Source of the DNA: JAVVPL01 sp036655775
Lineage (GTDB): Bacteria > Bacteroidota > Bacteroidia > Bacteroidales > P3
Assembly: GCA_036655775.1 (NCBI GenBank)
Contig: JAVVPL010000001.1
Span: 1 to 64,000 of the forward strand
DNA: 64,000 bases
Reading direction: 5' to 3'
The translations under genes were made by a program, and so were the position numbers. The notes below the pieces were generated by a model. The model did not search any database. It was not told the origin of the DNA and saw nothing but the letters and a program-made list of their open reading frames with translations. Of the stretch, positions 48,619 to 58,538 are shown piece by piece (the first letter of the stretch is position 1; every line of letters starts with the position of its first letter).

Positions 48619-49278
48619 ATGGAATATAATACAGCACGCGAAACGCTTCTTTTTTCAGAATATGGTCGTGGCATAAAAAAAATGGTAGATATTGCTTTGA
48701 CAATTGAAGATCGAGAAAAGCGGTCCCAAATAGCAAGAAATATTGTGAAAACAATGTCCATTTTGAATCCACAACTTAAAGATATGGATAATTTTCAACA
48801 AAAATTATACGACCATTTATTTATTATTTCCGATTTCAAATTGGACATTGATTGTCCATATCCCATACCTAGCCCTGATAGTATAAAACGCAGTCCAGAC
48901 AAGGTGACTTATTCCATGCAAAATATTCGTTTTCGTTATTACGGAAAAACCTTAGAGGCGATGATCAAAAAAGCATGTGAATTTGAAGATGGAGAAGCAA
49001 AAACCGCTTTGGTAAATTTATTGGCTGTCCAAATGAAAAAATCCTATTATCTTTGGAATGATGATATTTTAACCGATGATTTAGTAGCCACCCATTTGGC
49101 AATTCTATCTGGAGGCAAACTTATTTATACCGAAGAGATGAAGGGTGAAGTTTACAAACACTTTTATCAAAAACCCAGTTTGACGAGTGTCAACAAAAAG
49201 AAATTCAATAATAGCAGTATGGGCAATGGAATAGGCAACAACAAGCGTGCATTCTATAAAAATAAAAAACGAAAATAA
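48619..49278 (+). CDS. DUF4290-family protein
   Basis: 219 residues, cytoplasmic, no signal peptide. It is recognised by family resemblance (opening MEYNTARETLLFSEYGRGI, middle QQKLYDHLFIISDFKLDIDCPYP, and KVTYSMQNIRFRYYGKTLEAMI). This family is found in Bacteroidota and usually lies directly upstream of murA, as here (11 bases). The body is alpha-helical; the C-terminal 30 residues are basic and Asn/Lys-rich (NNKRAFYKNKKRK), which could bind RNA or DNA. Function unknown. Confidence 0.85.
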   Translation: MEYNTARETLLFSEYGRGIKKMVDIALTIEDREKRSQIARNIVKTMSILNPQLKDMDNFQQKLYDHLFIISDFKLDIDCPYPIPSPDSIKRSPDKVTYSMQNIRFRYYGKTLEAMIKKACEFEDGEAKTALVNLLAVQMKKSYYLWNDDILTDDLVATHLAILSGGKLIYTEEMKGEVYKHFYQKPSLTSVNKKKFNNSSMGNGIGNNKRAFYKNKKRK

Positions 49279-49289
49279 ATTTATTTGCT

Positions 49290-50600
49290 ATGAGTTCATT
49301 TGAGATTATTGGAAGTAAACGATTGTCAGGCTGCATTACTCCGCAAGGAGCCAAAAACGAAGCTTTACAAGTACTCTGCGCCACCCTTTTGAGTTCAGAG
49401 AAAATCAGCATCAGTAATATTCCCAATATACGAGATGTGAATAAACTCATTGAATTATTAGCTTGTATGGGCTCCAAAATTCAACAACTAGATGCACATA
49501 CATACAGTTTTCAAGCCGATGATTTACATTTAGATTATTTGCAAACTGACGATTTTGAAAAAAAAGCAAATTCTCTTCGAGGAGCGGTAATGATTGCAGG
49601 ACCTCTTCTTGCTCGTTTTGGACATGCCAACATCCCTCAACCTGGAGGAGATAAAATTGGACGAAGACGATTGGATACCCATTTTACAGGTTTTGAAAAA
49701 CTAGGAGCTACCGTCAATTATAACCCCAATCAACGTTGTTTTAGCATACATGCAAAAAAACTGCATGGATGCTATATGTTATTAGATGAAGCGTCGGTAA
49801 CAGGCACCGCCAATATTGTAATGGCAGCCGTTTTGAGTGAAGGAGAAACCACCATTTTTAATGCAGCTTGTGAGCCCTACCTTTTACAACTTTGTTTGAT
49901 GCTCAATCGAATGGGAGCTAAAATCACAGGGGTTGGCTCCAATCTTTTACATATTGAAGGAGTAAAAGAACTGGCAGGAACCACACATTGTCTACTTCCA
50001 GATATGATTGAAGTGGGTAGTTTTATTGGTTTAGCAGCCATGACTCGATCAGAGTTAACTATAAAAAATGTGCAGGTTGATCATCTTGGCAATATTCCAG
50101 AAGTATTTCGTCGTTTAGGTATTCACATAGAACGCAGAGAGGATGATTTATTTATTCCCAAACAAGAACATTATCACATAGAAAACTCCATGGACGGTTC
50201 TATTCTTACCATTGCCGATGCACCTTGGCCTGGATTTACGCCCGATTTAATTAGTATTGCCTTAGTAACGGCAACGCAAGCCCGAGGGAGTGTACTTATT
50301 CATCAAAAAATGTTTGAAAGTCGTTTATTTTTTGTAGACAATTTAATTTCCATGGGCGCTCAAATCATTTTATGTGACCCTCATCGTGCAACGGTTATAG
50401 GCAGTAATCATGAAATTCCTTTACGTGGTATTTCCATGGTATCTCCCGATATTCGAGCTGGAGTAGCCCTTCTTATTGCAGCCATGTCGGCCGAAGGGAA
50501 AAGTGTGATTCACAATATTGAACAAATCGATCGCGGCTATCAAAATATAGATGAACGTTTAAACAATTTAGGCGCAGAAATTCGACGTTTATCCGAATAA
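49290..50600 (+). CDS. murA: UDP-N-acetylglucosamine 1-carboxyvinyltransferase with Asp in place of the catalytic Cys
   Basis: First committed step of peptidoglycan synthesis: transfers enolpyruvate from PEP to UDP-GlcNAc. 436 residues. Signatures: GSKRLSGCITPQGAKNEAL with the essential Lys-Asn pair, LDEASVTGTANIVMAA, and the C-terminal IDRGYQNIDERLNNLGAEIRR. In the active-site loop, IPQPGGDKIGRRRLDTHFTGF has Asp121 (codon GAT at 49650-49652) where the E. coli enzyme has Cys115 (PGGCTIG). Asp here is known from naturally fosfomycin-insensitive MurA proteins, so insensitivity is inferred. It is co-transcribed with the DUF4290 gene. Confidence 0.97.
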   Translation: MSSFEIIGSKRLSGCITPQGAKNEALQVLCATLLSSEKISISNIPNIRDVNKLIELLACMGSKIQQLDAHTYSFQADDLHLDYLQTDDFEKKANSLRGAVMIAGPLLARFGHANIPQPGGDKIGRRRLDTHFTGFEKLGATVNYNPNQRCFSIHAKKLHGCYMLLDEASVTGTANIVMAAVLSEGETTIFNAACEPYLLQLCLMLNRMGAKITGVGSNLLHIEGVKELAGTTHCLLPDMIEVGSFIGLAAMTRSELTIKNVQVDHLGNIPEVFRRLGIHIERREDDLFIPKQEHYHIENSMDGSILTIADAPWPGFTPDLISIALVTATQARGSVLIHQKMFESRLFFVDNLISMGAQIILCDPHRATVIGSNHEIPLRGISMVSPDIRAGVALLIAAMSAEGKSVIHNIEQIDRGYQNIDERLNNLGAEIRRLSE

Positions 50601-50633
50601 AAACCATAAAGACATCCAATAAAAAACAAAAAA

Positions 50634-51749
50634 ATGAAACCATTCTACATTTTAACTTGCTGCATTTGTTTGCTATTTTCGCTGAATATGCAAGCTCAAA
50701 ATTTCAATTCCGAACTTCCTACACAAGGTATAGATCCTAAATATATTTTATTGGAAGAATTTACAGGATCTTGGTGCAACAATTGCCCCAACACAGCACA
50801 AGCCATCGACACTTTTTTTAAACACAATTTGCCAATTGCCGCTATTGCCTACCAAATTGAAATAGCTCCCGATATGATGAAATATTATATTATAGCCAAT
50901 GCAGAACGTTCTGGATTTTACGATACAGTTCGCAGTATTCCCGATGTTTTTTTCAATGGCAATTTACATTCTTCTATGGGTTTTGGAGATGCGGGTATTC
51001 GATTCAAAAAGTATCGCTTGCTTTACGATTCTTGCATGAAACAAAAAACAGCGTATGATTTAAAACTTAGCATGAAAACCAAACGTTACGACCTTCTTCA
51101 TTTAGATAGTCTTTTCGTGGAAATCCGAGTAGACAAAATTGCTCAAGACACGAGCAAAAACTTAGCACTCCACTTGGCTATGACCCAAAATCATATCGAA
51201 AAAAAATGGTATAACCTCACCGAATTAAATCATGTAAATCGGCGCATGTTTCCTAGTGCAAGTGGCATTCCCATTAATTTCACACAAAGTAATACGCATA
51301 TAGAAAAATATGCTTTTGCCATTCCCGATTCTGCTCAAATTCCACTCAAAGATCTCGTGTTCATCGGTTTTTTACAAGAAAACACATTTTTAGGGTACGA
51401 CACTACTCGATATGAAGATGGACAAATGTATATTCAAGCTAAGTACAACCGAAAAGTACAACAAACCGATCTTTTTGATTTTTCAAAAAGCCCCATTGCC
51501 ATCGAACAAACAAGCAATTCATGTCAACTCAAAGTATACCCTAATCCTTCTGTAAATGGTTTATTTTATTTATCAAAAGGAGAAACTACACATACATATA
51601 GTGTATTTGATTTATTTGGCAGAGAAATTTTAAAAGCAGGGGCCAATACACATAGTCTTGATTTATCTCAATATGCTAAGGGAATGTATCTTTTGCAAGT
51701 AATAACCCCTAAAGGCGTAGGTAAGACTATTAAATTGTTGAAAAATTAG
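50634..51749 (+). CDS. Omp28-related thioredoxin-fold secreted protein with T9SS sorting domain
   Basis: 371 residues. The signal peptide is FYILTCCICLLFSLNMQAQ. A thioredoxin-like fold follows with LLEEFTGSWCNNCPNTAQAID, holding a C-x-x-C pair near residue 56-59, like Omp28-type outer-membrane/surface proteins. After an Ig-like middle part the C-terminus (LKVYPNPSVNGLFYLSK, then VFDLFGREIL and AKGMYLLQVITPKG) is a type A sorting domain. A disulfide-active surface role is possible but not shown. It starts 33 bases after murA and converges with tilS, with 3 bases between stops. Confidence 0.85.
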   Translation: MKPFYILTCCICLLFSLNMQAQNFNSELPTQGIDPKYILLEEFTGSWCNNCPNTAQAIDTFFKHNLPIAAIAYQIEIAPDMMKYYIIANAERSGFYDTVRSIPDVFFNGNLHSSMGFGDAGIRFKKYRLLYDSCMKQKTAYDLKLSMKTKRYDLLHLDSLFVEIRVDKIAQDTSKNLALHLAMTQNHIEKKWYNLTELNHVNRRMFPSASGIPINFTQSNTHIEKYAFAIPDSAQIPLKDLVFIGFLQENTFLGYDTTRYEDGQMYIQAKYNRKVQQTDLFDFSKSPIAIEQTSNSCQLKVYPNPSVNGLFYLSKGETTHTYSVFDLFGREILKAGANTHSLDLSQYAKGMYLLQVITPKGVGKTIKLLKN

Positions 51750-51752
51750 CCC

Positions 51753-53048
51753 CTATAAAGTATATTGAACTTTCAATACTTTTTGAGTTTGAGGTGTTAG
51801 CCGAAAACGATGATCTATTCGATGTCCCATAATCCATAGAATTTGACTTCCACTACAAAGAAGATAGGTGTTTTGTTTATCGTATAAACTAAATTTATGA
51901 TCGCTAAAATAATCTTGTAACTTTTGTTTGTGACACATTCCTAAAGGATAGAAAAAATCGCCCTCTTGCCATTGTCGAATATACAATTCATCCTTGATTT
52001 TCGCTGCATCAAAATAAGCAATATCGGGCGTAGTTTGCAAACTTGTTATCGCTGTAACGGACAAAGTTGAATAGGTAAATTTGGGATACTTTTTGGCATC
52101 GTCTTTTTTTTGAAGGATCAGTTTGCCCCTATCTTTAAGTAAACGATGAGTGGGAGAGTCGTAATACTTCCCCGATTGCTCTTTTGACAAATGCGCTGTA
52201 ATTTGGGCGATTTGCGCAGAAGAAAATCCAAATCGACACAAGTACTCATATAAAAACAATTCGTACTGAGGAAGGGCTAAAAGGTCTTTCAAAGAAGTTT
52301 CAATACATATTCCCACATCTTTGTTTTTTACCAACAATTGTGAAGCATGTATATCATACCATTCCTTTACAATTTCTTGGCATTGATATAAACGCTGCAT
52401 GCTTTCTTGTAAATGAGAAGTAAACAAAGGATGAACCTCCTTGCATAGAGGTAAAATATGATGTCGAATTTTGTTTCTTAAGTATTTATCCGAGGCATTA
52501 CTCCCATCTTCCACATGAGAAAGGCCTTCCTGGCTCGCATAATTTTCTATTTGCTCACGTGTGGCAAATAATAAAGGGTGCAGAAGTTTGCCATTTTTGG
52601 GCAATATACCACGCATTCCCCTAATACCTGTACCTCTACAAATATTAATAAAAAAAGTTTCCGCATCATCATCTTGATGATGAGCGGTAGCATAATAATC
52701 AAAAGCTTGCGTTTGTACAAGTTCTTCAAAATAGGCAAAACGTAAATCTCTCGCTGCCATTTGTATGGAGATGTGTTGTTCTTGCGCATACGCTTTAGTA
52801 TCAAATCGAATAGTGTAAAATGGAAGATTCCATTGCTTGGCCAAATTTTCCACAAATTGTTGATCAATATCGGCATCACCCTCTCTTAGAGAAAAATGAC
52901 AATGAGCAATGGCAATATTAAAACCTGCTTTATAAAATAAATGAGCCATTACTACCGAATCGACTCCCCCACTTACGGCAAGTAATATACGTTGTGAGGG
53001 CTGAAAAAGTTGTTCTTTTTCTATATATTTTAAAAACTCTTGTACCAC
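51753..53048 (-). CDS. tilS: tRNA(Ile)-lysidine synthase
   Basis: Modifies C34 of tRNA-Ile(CAU) to lysidine so it reads AUA instead of AUG. 431 residues. The PP-loop motif ILLAVSGGVDSVVMAHLF (SGGxDS) lies near residue 21, with the HCHFSLRE and ATAHHQDDDAETFFINICRGTGI motifs, then a C-terminal substrate-binding domain. The start is GTG at 53048, whose G is the last base of the infB stop TAG; no ATG precedes the P-loop. This 1-base overlap suggests translational coupling to infB. Confidence 0.95.
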   Translation of the reverse strand: MVQEFLKYIEKEQLFQPSQRILLAVSGGVDSVVMAHLFYKAGFNIAIAHCHFSLREGDADIDQQFVENLAKQWNLPFYTIRFDTKAYAQEQHISIQMAARDLRFAYFEELVQTQAFDYYATAHHQDDDAETFFINICRGTGIRGMRGILPKNGKLLHPLLFATREQIENYASQEGLSHVEDGSNASDKYLRNKIRHHILPLCKEVHPLFTSHLQESMQRLYQCQEIVKEWYDIHASQLLVKNKDVGICIETSLKDLLALPQYELFLYEYLCRFGFSSAQIAQITAHLSKEQSGKYYDSPTHRLLKDRGKLILQKKDDAKKYPKFTYSTLSVTAITSLQTTPDIAYFDAAKIKDELYIRQWQEGDFFYPLGMCHKQKLQDYFSDHKFSLYDKQNTYLLCSGSQILWIMGHRIDHRFRLTPQTQKVLKVQYTL

Positions 53049-56000
53049 TACAAGCTACGTTTTACCTCCGTTTGTTCGTAACCTTCAATAATATCTCCCA
53101 CTTTAACATCATTAAAGTTTTCTATATTCAAACCGCAATCTTGTCCAGCTACCGCTTCTTTTACATCATCTTTAAAACGACGTAAAGAACCTAATTTGCC
53201 AGTATGAACTACAATACCATCACGAATAATACGAACTTTAGTTTGACGATTGATTTTTCCATCCAACACAAAACTACCTGCAATCGATCCTAATTTACCT
53301 ATTTTAAATACTTCTCGAATTTCAAGATTACAAACAATTTTTTCTTGAATTTCAGGAGAAAGCATGCCTTCGATAGCATCCTTAATTTCATTGATGGCAT
53401 CATAAATAATAGAATACAAACGAATATCTATTTGTTCTGCTTCTGCCAATTTACGAGCACTTTGAGAAGGTCGAACTTGGAAGCCAATAATAACCGCATT
53501 GGAAGCCGAAGCCAACAAAACATCCGATTCGGTAATTTGTCCTACCGATTTGTGAATTACATTGACCTGCACTTCTGGAGTAGACAATTTCAACAAAGAA
53601 TCCGACAAAGCTTCTATAGAACCATCCACATCCCCTTTGACTATAATATTCAATTCTTTGAAATCACCAATGGCAATACGACGACCAATTTCATCTAAAG
53701 TAATATGTTTTTGAGCTCGTAATCCTTGTTCACGTTGCAATTGATGACGACGAGTAGCCGCATCTTTCGCATCTTTAGCATTGGCTACCACATTGAAAAT
53801 ATCACCTGCTTGTGGAGCGCCATTCAATCCAAGCATTAAAACGGGAGTTGAAGGACCTGCAGTTTGTACCACTTGATTTCGCTCATTGTACATTGCTTTT
53901 ACAGTTCCATAAGTCACACCTGCTAAAATATGATCCCCTATTTTTACACTTCCATCTTGAATCAAAATTTTGGCAACATAGCCTCGTCCTTTATCCAAAG
54001 AGGATTCTATAACTGTACCTTTTGCTCTTCGATCAGGCGTAGCTTTAAGTTCCAACATCTCAGCTTCTAGTAGTACTTTTTCGAGCAATTGCTCCATATT
54101 TAGTCCCTGCTTTGCCGAAATATCTTGACTTTGATATTTTCCACCCCATTCCTCTACTAAGAGGTTCATTTCGGCAAGTGCTTGTTTGATTTTTTGAGGA
54201 TCTGCACCTGGTTTATCTATTTTATTTATGGCAAATACCAAAGGTACGCCTGCTGCTTGCGCATGATTAATGGCTTCAATGGTTTGAGGCATTATCCTAT
54301 CATCTGCCGCAATCACAATAATTGCAATATCGGTTACTTTAGCTCCACGTGCACGCATAGCCGTAAAAGCTTCGTGACCTGGCGTATCTAAAAAAGTTAT
54401 TTTTTTACCATTTTCCAAACGCACTTCATACGCCCCTATATGTTGCGTAATTCCTCCTGCTTCCCCTGCAATTACGTTGGTTTTTCGGATATAGTCTAAA
54501 ACAGATGTTTTACCATGGTCAACGTGTCCCATTACTGTAACAATAGGTGTTCGAGACACCAACTCACCCATCACTTCTTCTTCTTCTTCAATATTGTCCA
54601 TAACTTCGGCATCGACAAATTCTACATCAAAGCCATATTCTTCAGCCACTAATGAAATGGGGTCTGCAGTAAGACGTTGGTTGATGGAAACAAACAAACC
54701 TAAAGACATACAAGTAGCAATAATTTTAGTTACTGGAATATTCATCATCGTAGCTAATTCATTGACTGTAACAAATTCGGTTACTTTCAATATCTTTTGT
54801 TCTTGCATCATCCGTTCTTGCTCTTCATGCATCGAACTATTTACATTTGCACGCTTCTCACGACGGTGTTTAGATGTTTTTGATTTGCCTAGAGGACTCA
54901 AACGAGCCAAAGTTTCCTTAATTTGCTTTTCTATTTCTTGTGCATCTACGGGTACAGGCGCTATTTTATGATTACCCCCTCTTTTATTCTTATCTTTTTT
55001 ATTCCATGAATTTCCACCTGCTGAATTATTAGCATTTCCTTTTTGGTCAGGACGATTAATGGTAACCACACTGCTAACAGCACCTACAGGTTTATCATCT
55101 TTGATTCGTTTCCGTTTCTTTTTGTTTTGGCTTAGATCTTCCTTGGAAGAAGCTACGGGTTTTGATTTTTTGTCAAATTGACTTAAATCAATTTTAGCAC
55201 CTACTATTTTAGGACCTTCTAATTTGGTATATTCTGTTTTTAAGAAATTATCTTCTTCTGCTACGGGAGCTACTACGAGTGGAGTGTTGGCAAGAGGTGT
55301 TAGATTAGGCGTTTCTGTAAGTGGTTTTACTCCTTTTGCCCCATTGGTATCTTTGGTCTTATGTGTTGTACTCGCCTCCTTATGCTTATAGGTTTCTTCC
55401 TTTTTATTTGGATCTTCTTTATACGCATTTGGTTTTTTAGTAGATTGTCCGCCCTCCGACTTTGGTTTTTCTTTGGTGTGAGTAGCTTTTTTGCCATCCT
55501 TACTCTGTGGCTTTTTATCAGGACGCGTGCGACTATTGATACTTGATAAATCAATTTTCCCTACAATTCTAGGTCCATTTTCCACTTCTATCTCTTCGGA
55601 TTTAACATTATTCTCAGTCGCTATATTTTCTAATTTTTCTTCTTCAGCTTCGACCTTCGCTGGTTTTTCTATTTCAGGGCTTTGCTCTATGGGAGTGATA
55701 CATTCTTCTACTTTTGGCTCCACCCTCACGACTTCTTCTTGTATAGACAATTCACTTAAGTGTTCTTTGCTTTGAGCTTCTTCTTTAGAGGAGATCACTT
55801 CCTCAATATTCTTTGCTTGAATTGGATTTGGGGTATCTTCCACTAGGGGTTTTTCGTCCTCTATTGGATGTACTGACTCCAATTTTTCATTTTCAACTTT
55901 TGCAAGCGTTTCAATTTCTTTTAGTTCTTCAACTTTTGCAGGGGTTTCAACTTCTTTTACTTCTTTTATTTTTGCAGGAACTTCAACTTCTTTCGTTTCT

Positions 56001-56512
56001 TCAACTTTTACAGGAGTTTCAACTTCCTTCACCTTTTCTTCTACCTCTGGTTCTGATTCTTTAAAAAGTTCAACTTGGTCGGATGTTTCCTTCTCTTTAT
56101 TATGGGAAACTGTACTTTTCTTTCCTTGACTTGCTTTGCGAGTAGTGGCTTTATTTTTTGCCGTAGTAGAGACACTCTCACTAGGCTCATTTGAGATATT
56201 CATACTCTTAATCCGAAACAATTCTTCTTCCTCTTCTGGCGCATCCACTTTTATTGTTTCTTCGATAGATAAGCTAGCTTTCTTTTGATGAAGTTCAAGG
56301 TTGATTTTACTTGCAGTTTCTTTTACCGATTTTTCAGCCTGAAATTCGCGTGCCAATATTTCATACTCCGCAGGATTGAGCGGGGTATTGGGCGTAATTT
56401 CGCCACTTGCGACATGTCCTTTCTTAACTAAGAAATCAATAGCGGTTTGTACACCAATATTAAATTCCTTCGCTGCCTTGGAAAGTCTTATTTTTTTAAT
56501 TTCTTCTGCCAT
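53048..56512 (-). CDS. infB: Translation initiation factor IF-2
   Basis: GTPase that brings initiator tRNA to the 30S subunit. 1154 residues, long because of a low-complexity N-terminal region of about 500 residues rich in Glu, Lys, Val and Pro, including four 12-residue tandem repeats. The extreme N-terminus ([21 protein letters not shown]) is the IF2 N-domain. The G domain carries [30 protein letters not shown] and [13 protein letters not shown], followed by the EF-Tu-like domain II and the C-terminal IF2 domains ([28 protein letters not shown]). It is third in rimP-nusA-infB-tilS, 144 bases after nusA. Confidence 0.98.
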   Translation of the reverse strand: MAEEIKKIRLSKAAKEFNIGVQTAIDFLVKKGHVASGEITPNTPLNPAEYEILAREFQAEKSVKETASKINLELHQKKASLSIEETIKVDAPEEEEELFRIKSMNISNEPSESVSTTAKNKATTRKASQGKKSTVSHNKEKETSDQVELFKESEPEVEEKVKEVETPVKVEETKEVEVPAKIKEVKEVETPAKVEELKEIETLAKVENEKLESVHPIEDEKPLVEDTPNPIQAKNIEEVISSKEEAQSKEHLSELSIQEEVVRVEPKVEECITPIEQSPEIEKPAKVEAEEEKLENIATENNVKSEEIEVENGPRIVGKIDLSSINSRTRPDKKPQSKDGKKATHTKEKPKSEGGQSTKKPNAYKEDPNKKEETYKHKEASTTHKTKDTNGAKGVKPLTETPNLTPLANTPLVVAPVAEEDNFLKTEYTKLEGPKIVGAKIDLSQFDKKSKPVASSKEDLSQNKKKRKRIKDDKPVGAVSSVVTINRPDQKGNANNSAGGNSWNKKDKNKRGGNHKIAPVPVDAQEIEKQIKETLARLSPLGKSKTSKHRREKRANVNSSMHEEQERMMQEQKILKVTEFVTVNELATMMNIPVTKIIATCMSLGLFVSINQRLTADPISLVAEEYGFDVEFVDAEVMDNIEEEEEVMGELVSRTPIVTVMGHVDHGKTSVLDYIRKTNVIAGEAGGITQHIGAYEVRLENGKKITFLDTPGHEAFTAMRARGAKVTDIAIIVIAADDRIMPQTIEAINHAQAAGVPLVFAINKIDKPGADPQKIKQALAEMNLLVEEWGGKYQSQDISAKQGLNMEQLLEKVLLEAEMLELKATPDRRAKGTVIESSLDKGRGYVAKILIQDGSVKIGDHILAGVTYGTVKAMYNERNQVVQTAGPSTPVLMLGLNGAPQAGDIFNVVANAKDAKDAATRRHQLQREQGLRAQKHITLDEIGRRIAIGDFKELNIIVKGDVDGSIEALSDSLLKLSTPEVQVNVIHKSVGQITESDVLLASASNAVIIGFQVRPSQSARKLAEAEQIDIRLYSIIYDAINEIKDAIEGMLSPEIQEKIVCNLEIREVFKIGKLGSIAGSFVLDGKINRQTKVRIIRDGIVVHTGKLGSLRRFKDDVKEAVAGQDCGLNIENFNDVKVGDIIEGYEQTEVKRSL
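55910..56056 (-). repeat. 36-base tandem repeat inside infB
   Basis: Four in-frame copies of a 12-codon unit, read as [36 protein letters not shown] and [12 protein letters not shown]. The copies have diverged at some positions but keep length and frame. Confidence 0.8.
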
Positions 56513-56571
56513 TAGGATTGATTTTTTTCCTCTTATCTAATTATCGATTAAAATACAATATCTCAATTTTA

Positions 56572-56634
56572 GCAAAACTTTTGTGGTTTTGCAAACTATC
56601 ACTGATACTATCAACGTTTTTGTGCAATTTGCAC
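56572..56634 (-). promoter_or_regulatory. Three short inverted repeats in the nusA-infB spacer
   Basis: In order along the plus strand: GCAAAAC / GTTTTGC with a 7-base loop (56572-56592), TGATA-C-TATCA (56603-56613), and GTGCAATTTGCAC (56622-56634). All three could fold in the transcript between nusA and infB. None has a U-tract, so they are not terminators. Confidence 0.5.
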
Positions 56635-56656
56635 TGTATATTTATACGTCTTTTGC

Positions 56657-57892
56657 TTATTCAAATTCTTCCCCTAAAATTTTGATCACATCTTGAATTG
56701 TTTCTTCTTCCAAATCGGTGCGTTGAGTTAACTCTTCAACAGACAAAGCCAAAACATCTCTTGCTGTATCACAACCTATCGCTTTGAGTTGATCCAATAT
56801 CCATTGTTCTATCTCATCATTAAACTCTTGCAAATCGACATCATCATCGGTGTTTTCACTATCTCGATACACATTGATTTCATAATTTGAAATCCGTCCA
56901 GCCAATTTGATATTACATCCACCTTTACCTATTGCCAAGGATATTTGATCTGGTTTCATTGAAACTTCAGCCGTTTTATTGGCTTCATTTATTTTTATAT
57001 CTAATATTTTGGCAGGACTCAAAGCCCGTGTAATCATCAATTCAGGATTTGTGGTATAATTGATCACATCTATATTTTCATTGCGAAGTTCTCGAACAAT
57101 ACCATGAATACGTGCCCCTTTCATTCCAACACAAGCGCCTACGGGATCAATTCTATCATCATACGATTCAACGGCTACCTTTGCTCTTTCGCCAGGTTCG
57201 CGTTCTATCCGTTTGATCGTAATCAAACCATCAAAAATTTCAGGTACTTCTTGTTCAAACAAACGCTCCAAAAATACAGGCGAGGTACGAGATAAAATAA
57301 TTATAGGCGTATTGTTTCTTACATCCACTTTTAGCACCACCGCACGTACAGTATCCCCTTTTCTAAAAAAATCAGCAGGAATTTGTTCCGTTTTAGGAAG
57401 CACTAATTCAATGCCATTATCATCCAACAAAAGAGTTTCGCGTTTCCATATTTGATAAACTTCACCTGTGATAACTTCACCTATACGCTCCTTGTAGCGT
57501 TTGTAGATATTGTTATTTTCGTAATCTTGAATTTTTGAAACCAAACTTTGACGAATATTCAAAATTTCACGACGACCAAAATCTTTCATTTTAATAGGTT
57601 CTGACACTTCTTCTCCTACTTCAAAATCGGGTTCAATTTTAATGGCTTCCGAATATGGAATTTCTAATACCTCATCTTCGAGTTCAGCATCTTCTACAAT
57701 GGTGCGATTGCGCCAAATTTCTAAGTCTCCCTTATCGATGTTTACAATGATATCAATATTTTCATCCGTGCCGTATTTTTTGATGAGCATACTTCTGAAT
57801 ACGTCCTCTAAAATACGCATCATAGTTTCTCTATCGATGCTTTTTAAATCTTTAAACTCTGAGAAACTTTCAACCAAATTGATACTTTCCAT
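56657..57892 (-). CDS. nusA: Transcription termination/antitermination factor NusA
   Basis: RNA polymerase-binding factor controlling pausing, termination and antitermination. 411 residues. Order: N-terminal polymerase-binding domain (1-130), an S1 domain (about 136-205, IGEVITGEVYQIWKRETLLL), KH1 (DPVGACVGMKGARIHGIVREL, about 245-265) and KH2 (SLAIGKGGCNIKLAGRI, about 318). A short helix-hairpin-like region follows at the end (LDQLKAIGCDTARDVLALSVEEL). This matches NusA of phyla that lack the long acidic repeats of E. coli. rimP ends 9 bases upstream. Confidence 0.97.
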   Translation of the reverse strand: MESINLVESFSEFKDLKSIDRETMMRILEDVFRSMLIKKYGTDENIDIIVNIDKGDLEIWRNRTIVEDAELEDEVLEIPYSEAIKIEPDFEVGEEVSEPIKMKDFGRREILNIRQSLVSKIQDYENNNIYKRYKERIGEVITGEVYQIWKRETLLLDDNGIELVLPKTEQIPADFFRKGDTVRAVVLKVDVRNNTPIIILSRTSPVFLERLFEQEVPEIFDGLITIKRIEREPGERAKVAVESYDDRIDPVGACVGMKGARIHGIVRELRNENIDVINYTTNPELMITRALSPAKILDIKINEANKTAEVSMKPDQISLAIGKGGCNIKLAGRISNYEINVYRDSENTDDDVDLQEFNDEIEQWILDQLKAIGCDTARDVLALSVEELTQRTDLEEETIQDVIKILGEEFE

Positions 57893-57901
57893 GTTTTATT
57901 T

Positions 57902-58384
57902 TTATTTGAATGATATGACTATTTTTGTTTCTTTTATTTCTGTGTATGGCATGGTACGAAGTAAATCGGTCGTTACAATCGAGTTTGACTCTGCTTTATT
58001 TTTTTTCGATTTTGCCTTAGAGGGATGCAATTCTACACTTACTTGCGTAGCATCTGCAGTCTTTATAATTCCTTTTAAAACTTCTCCATCTATTCGCACA
58101 ATCTTCACTTCTTGCCCTATGTTTTTTTGATATTGTTTGTATACCTTAAAAGGCAAGTCCAAACCAGCCGAAGATACATACAGTTCAAAATCTTCCACCT
58201 CTCTATCTAATAAATTTTCTACGTAACGACTTATCTTTACACAATCATCTATACCTACACCTTCAAAACTATCTACAAAGATGTAAATTTGATTTGCCGC
58301 TTTTACATTTAGTTCTACGATATACAAATCAGTACCTTGAATACAATCTTGTACTAACTTTTCTATTTGTTGTTTTGTAATCAT
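57902..58384 (-). CDS. rimP: Ribosome maturation factor RimP
   Basis: Needed for 30S subunit assembly. 160 residues. Typical features: VQDCIQGTDLYIVELNVKAAN at the start, DDCVKISRYVENLLDRE, and YELYVSSAGLDLPFKVYKQYQKNIGQEVKI, close to the family pattern E-V-S-S-P-G-x-D-R-P-L. It is the first gene of rimP-nusA-infB-tilS; nusA starts 9 bases after it. A candidate leader with an intrinsic terminator ends 13 bases before its ATG. Confidence 0.94.
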   Translation of the reverse strand: MITKQQIEKLVQDCIQGTDLYIVELNVKAANQIYIFVDSFEGVGIDDCVKISRYVENLLDREVEDFELYVSSAGLDLPFKVYKQYQKNIGQEVKIVRIDGEVLKGIIKTADATQVSVELHPSKAKSKKNKAESNSIVTTDLLRTMPYTEIKETKIVISFK

Positions 58385-58397
58385 ACGAATAATTTAT

Positions 58398-58498
58398 AAA
58401 AAAAATGGGGCTAATCGCCCCGCCTATCTTTCCTTAAATTGCTCATTCCTTTGTAAATGACGCATCGAACCTTTCCCTTCAAATCGATGGCAAAGATA
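58398..58498 (-). promoter_or_regulatory. Candidate attenuator/leader of rimP-nusA-infB-tilS
   Basis: On the minus strand TATCTTTG (58491-58498) is a candidate -7 element. About 60 bases later GGGGC / GCCCC with a 5-base loop (58407-58421) is followed by eight T (58405-58398), an intrinsic terminator that ends 13 bases before the rimP ATG. Between them a 13-codon reading frame (58465-58424) encodes MRHLQRNEQFKER and stops 2 bases before the stem. Either a leader that attenuates the operon, or a small RNA gene of about 90 bases. NusA acting on its own leader is an attractive inference. Confidence 0.5.
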
Positions 58499-58538
58499 GT
58501 ACTTATTTTTTGATTTTCCTAATATTTTTTTCGATTTC

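Noticed and set aside
55813..56064. Leu-rich open frame on the plus strand opposite infB
   Set aside because: It is the antisense shadow of the Glu/Lys/Val repeat region of IF-2 and has no start or promoter signals of its own.
58424..58465. The 13-codon frame before rimP as an independent protein-coding gene
   Set aside because: It is too short to support as a gene by itself and is reported only as a possible leader peptide within the attenuator.
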